Below are positions 63,118 through 64,000 of a DNA stretch of 64,000 nt, piece after piece. The translations under genes and the position numbers were made by a program. The notes beneath the pieces are model-generated. The model was given only the letters and a program-made list of their open reading frames with translations, ran no database searches and was not told the DNA's origin. The DNA is taken from NCBI GenBank assembly GCA_016716675.1, contig JADJVG010000012.1, positions 62,001 through 126,000 on the forward strand. Direction: 5' to 3'. Source of the stretch: Hyphomicrobium sp. GTDB taxonomy: Bacteria > Pseudomonadota > Alphaproteobacteria > Rhizobiales > Hyphomicrobiaceae. The first letter of the stretch is position 1. Each line of letters begins with the position of its first letter.

Positions 63118-64000
63118 GCGTTTTGCAGCAGGTTTGGTTATGATCGTGGCGTCGTCGGCGGCAGCACTTGCCGCTGACAGCGTCACGTTCAAGTCAGCGG
63201 ACGACGCCTTGCGTCAAGGCATCTCCGCGTTCAACGGCGGGTATTATGAACTCGCCGTGCCGGCGCTGGAAGTCGTTGCAGAAACCAATCCCTCTGTAGG
63301 CCGCTATTATCTGGCTCGCATTTATGCCGACAACGAGGGGGCGTATACCGATCATGCGCACGCCTATCAGTTGTTCAAGGCGCTTGCCGACGATCTGCAA
63401 GATGTCGATCCCGATGACGAAGCGCTGGCGCCGATTGCGGCCAAGTCGTTGACGGCGGTGTCGCGGTATTTGCGGACCGGCATTTCGGAAATCAAAGTCA
63501 AGCCGAATACGCGGGACGCGGATCGCAGCTTGCAGCGTGCAGCACTGACCTTCAATGACGAAGATGCGCAGTTTGAATTGGCCAAGGTGCTGCTGCGTGG
63601 CGAAGGGCCCGATATCAAGCTCGGCGGCGACGATGATGCGTCCAGCAAGATCGAGAACGGCCGCCACTGGTTGTCGCGCCTGTCGCGATCGGGGCACGCG
63701 GGCGCGCAAGCGTTTCTCGCCGATCTGTTATGGCGCGGTAAGTTCGTCACCAAGGATCAAGTGACGGCGCTACGTCTGATCGATGTGGCCGTCGCCAATG
63801 CGCCGCCGCACGAACGTGTGTGGATCGACGATATTTACCAGAACATTTTCTGTAATGCCGGCGAGGGCGTTCGTCAGCAGGCAACGGGCAGCGTTGCGGA
63901 ATGGCATAATCGTTATGGCCGCCGACAAGAAGAGCCGGTCGATAAGAACGGCCTCGATGATTTGTCCGCTAGGCCCATCAGAACCTGCGCAAACGGAGAG
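63104..64000 (+). CDS. Exported repeat (TPR/SEL1-like) protein, partial at window edge
   Basis: 299 codons are open from the ATG at 63104 to the window end. The signal peptide is FAAGLVMIVASSAAALAADS. Helical repeats follow: DALRQGISAFNGGYYELAVP, GRYYLARIYADNEG, DAQFELAKVLLRGEG and GHAGAQAFLADLLWRGKF, which resemble SEL1/TPR units. Such periplasmic repeat proteins bind partner proteins, often linked to exopolysaccharide or cell-wall regulation. The start overlaps ilvD, suggesting translational coupling, although the two functions are unrelated. The C-terminus is cut off. Confidence 0.8.
   Translation, partial: MRTFKRFAAGLVMIVASSAAALAADSVTFKSADDALRQGISAFNGGYYELAVPALEVVAETNPSVGRYYLARIYADNEGAYTDHAHAYQLFKALADDLQDVDPDDEALAPIAAKSLTAVSRYLRTGISEIKVKPNTRDADRSLQRAALTFNDEDAQFELAKVLLRGEGPDIKLGGDDDASSKIENGRHWLSRLSRSGHAGAQAFLADLLWRGKFVTKDQVTALRLIDVAVANAPPHERVWIDDIYQNIFCNAGEGVRQQATGSVAEWHNRYGRRQEEPVDKNGLDDLSARPIRTCANGE

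Noticed and set aside
1..64000. CRISPR array, prophage or defence island
   Set aside because: No regularly spaced direct repeats, phage structural genes, restriction or toxin-antitoxin genes were seen; the only mobile element is the IS3-type insertion.

Overview
The window is GC-rich and looks like the chromosome of an alphaproteobacterium in the Hyphomicrobiales. Marker genes include 5-aminolevulinate synthase (Shemin pathway), a metal-light HemB, NDUFA12 of complex I, PopZ-type polar proteins, the LdtR/LdtP pair, B12-dependent ribonucleotide reductase and pqqB/pqqC/pqqE. PQQ genes plus two PopZ-like and two L,D-transpeptidase genes would fit a budding methylotroph such as Hyphomicrobium. 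That genus call is inference. No phage, CRISPR array or plasmid backbone was seen. One intact IS3-family element is present.

Layout. 1-5.6 kb: edge fragment of a zinc phospholipase C-like protein, a degenerate hydroxyacid dehydrogenase homologue, and a broken autotransporter divergent from a small LuxR regulator. 5.6-14.5 kb: intradiol dioxygenase, the cluster MoxR-DUF58-BatA/DUF4159-membrane protein, DUF1285 and a small membrane protein. 14.7-17.7 kb: pqqB-pqqC-pqqE, with no pqqA or pqqD seen and pqqE interrupted. 17.9-21 kb: small secreted or membrane proteins and two palindromic elements, one folding as a three-armed cloverleaf. 21-26.7 kb: nrdJ with a candidate NrdR operator, NDUFA12 and DUF2155. 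26.8-28.1 kb: the IS element inside a palindromic repeat. 28.1-36 kb: hemB, extensin-like protein, 3-hydroxyisobutyryl-CoA hydrolase, ldtR, ldtP, hemA. 36.2-43.2 kb: glyA-nrdR-ribD-ribE-ribBX-ribH-nusB-thiL. 43.4-53.7 kb: second L,D-transpeptidase, tRNA-Asn, tRNA-Cys, a Pcm-like protein, tandem TolC genes and tandem PopZ genes. 53.8-64 kb: valS, secreted and membrane proteins, M48 protease with DUF898, ilvD and an edge fragment.

The most striking global feature is damage to conserved genes. Five genes (autotransporter, DUF4159, moxR, nrdJ, glyA) are each split by a frameshift, and in all five exactly one base is missing. glyA also lacks six bases in its conserved PLP-loop motif, the autotransporter has an amber codon, and pqqE has an ochre codon plus a Cys-to-Tyr change. 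Since nrdJ and glyA are housekeeping genes, base-deletion errors in the sequence are the simplest explanation for most of these. The pqqE lesions look more like real decay.

Functionally the window combines tetrapyrrole entry (hemA, hemB), riboflavin and thiamine cofactor synthesis, deoxynucleotide supply with its regulator NrdR, peptidoglycan 3-3 crosslinking under LdtR, and envelope or polarity functions.
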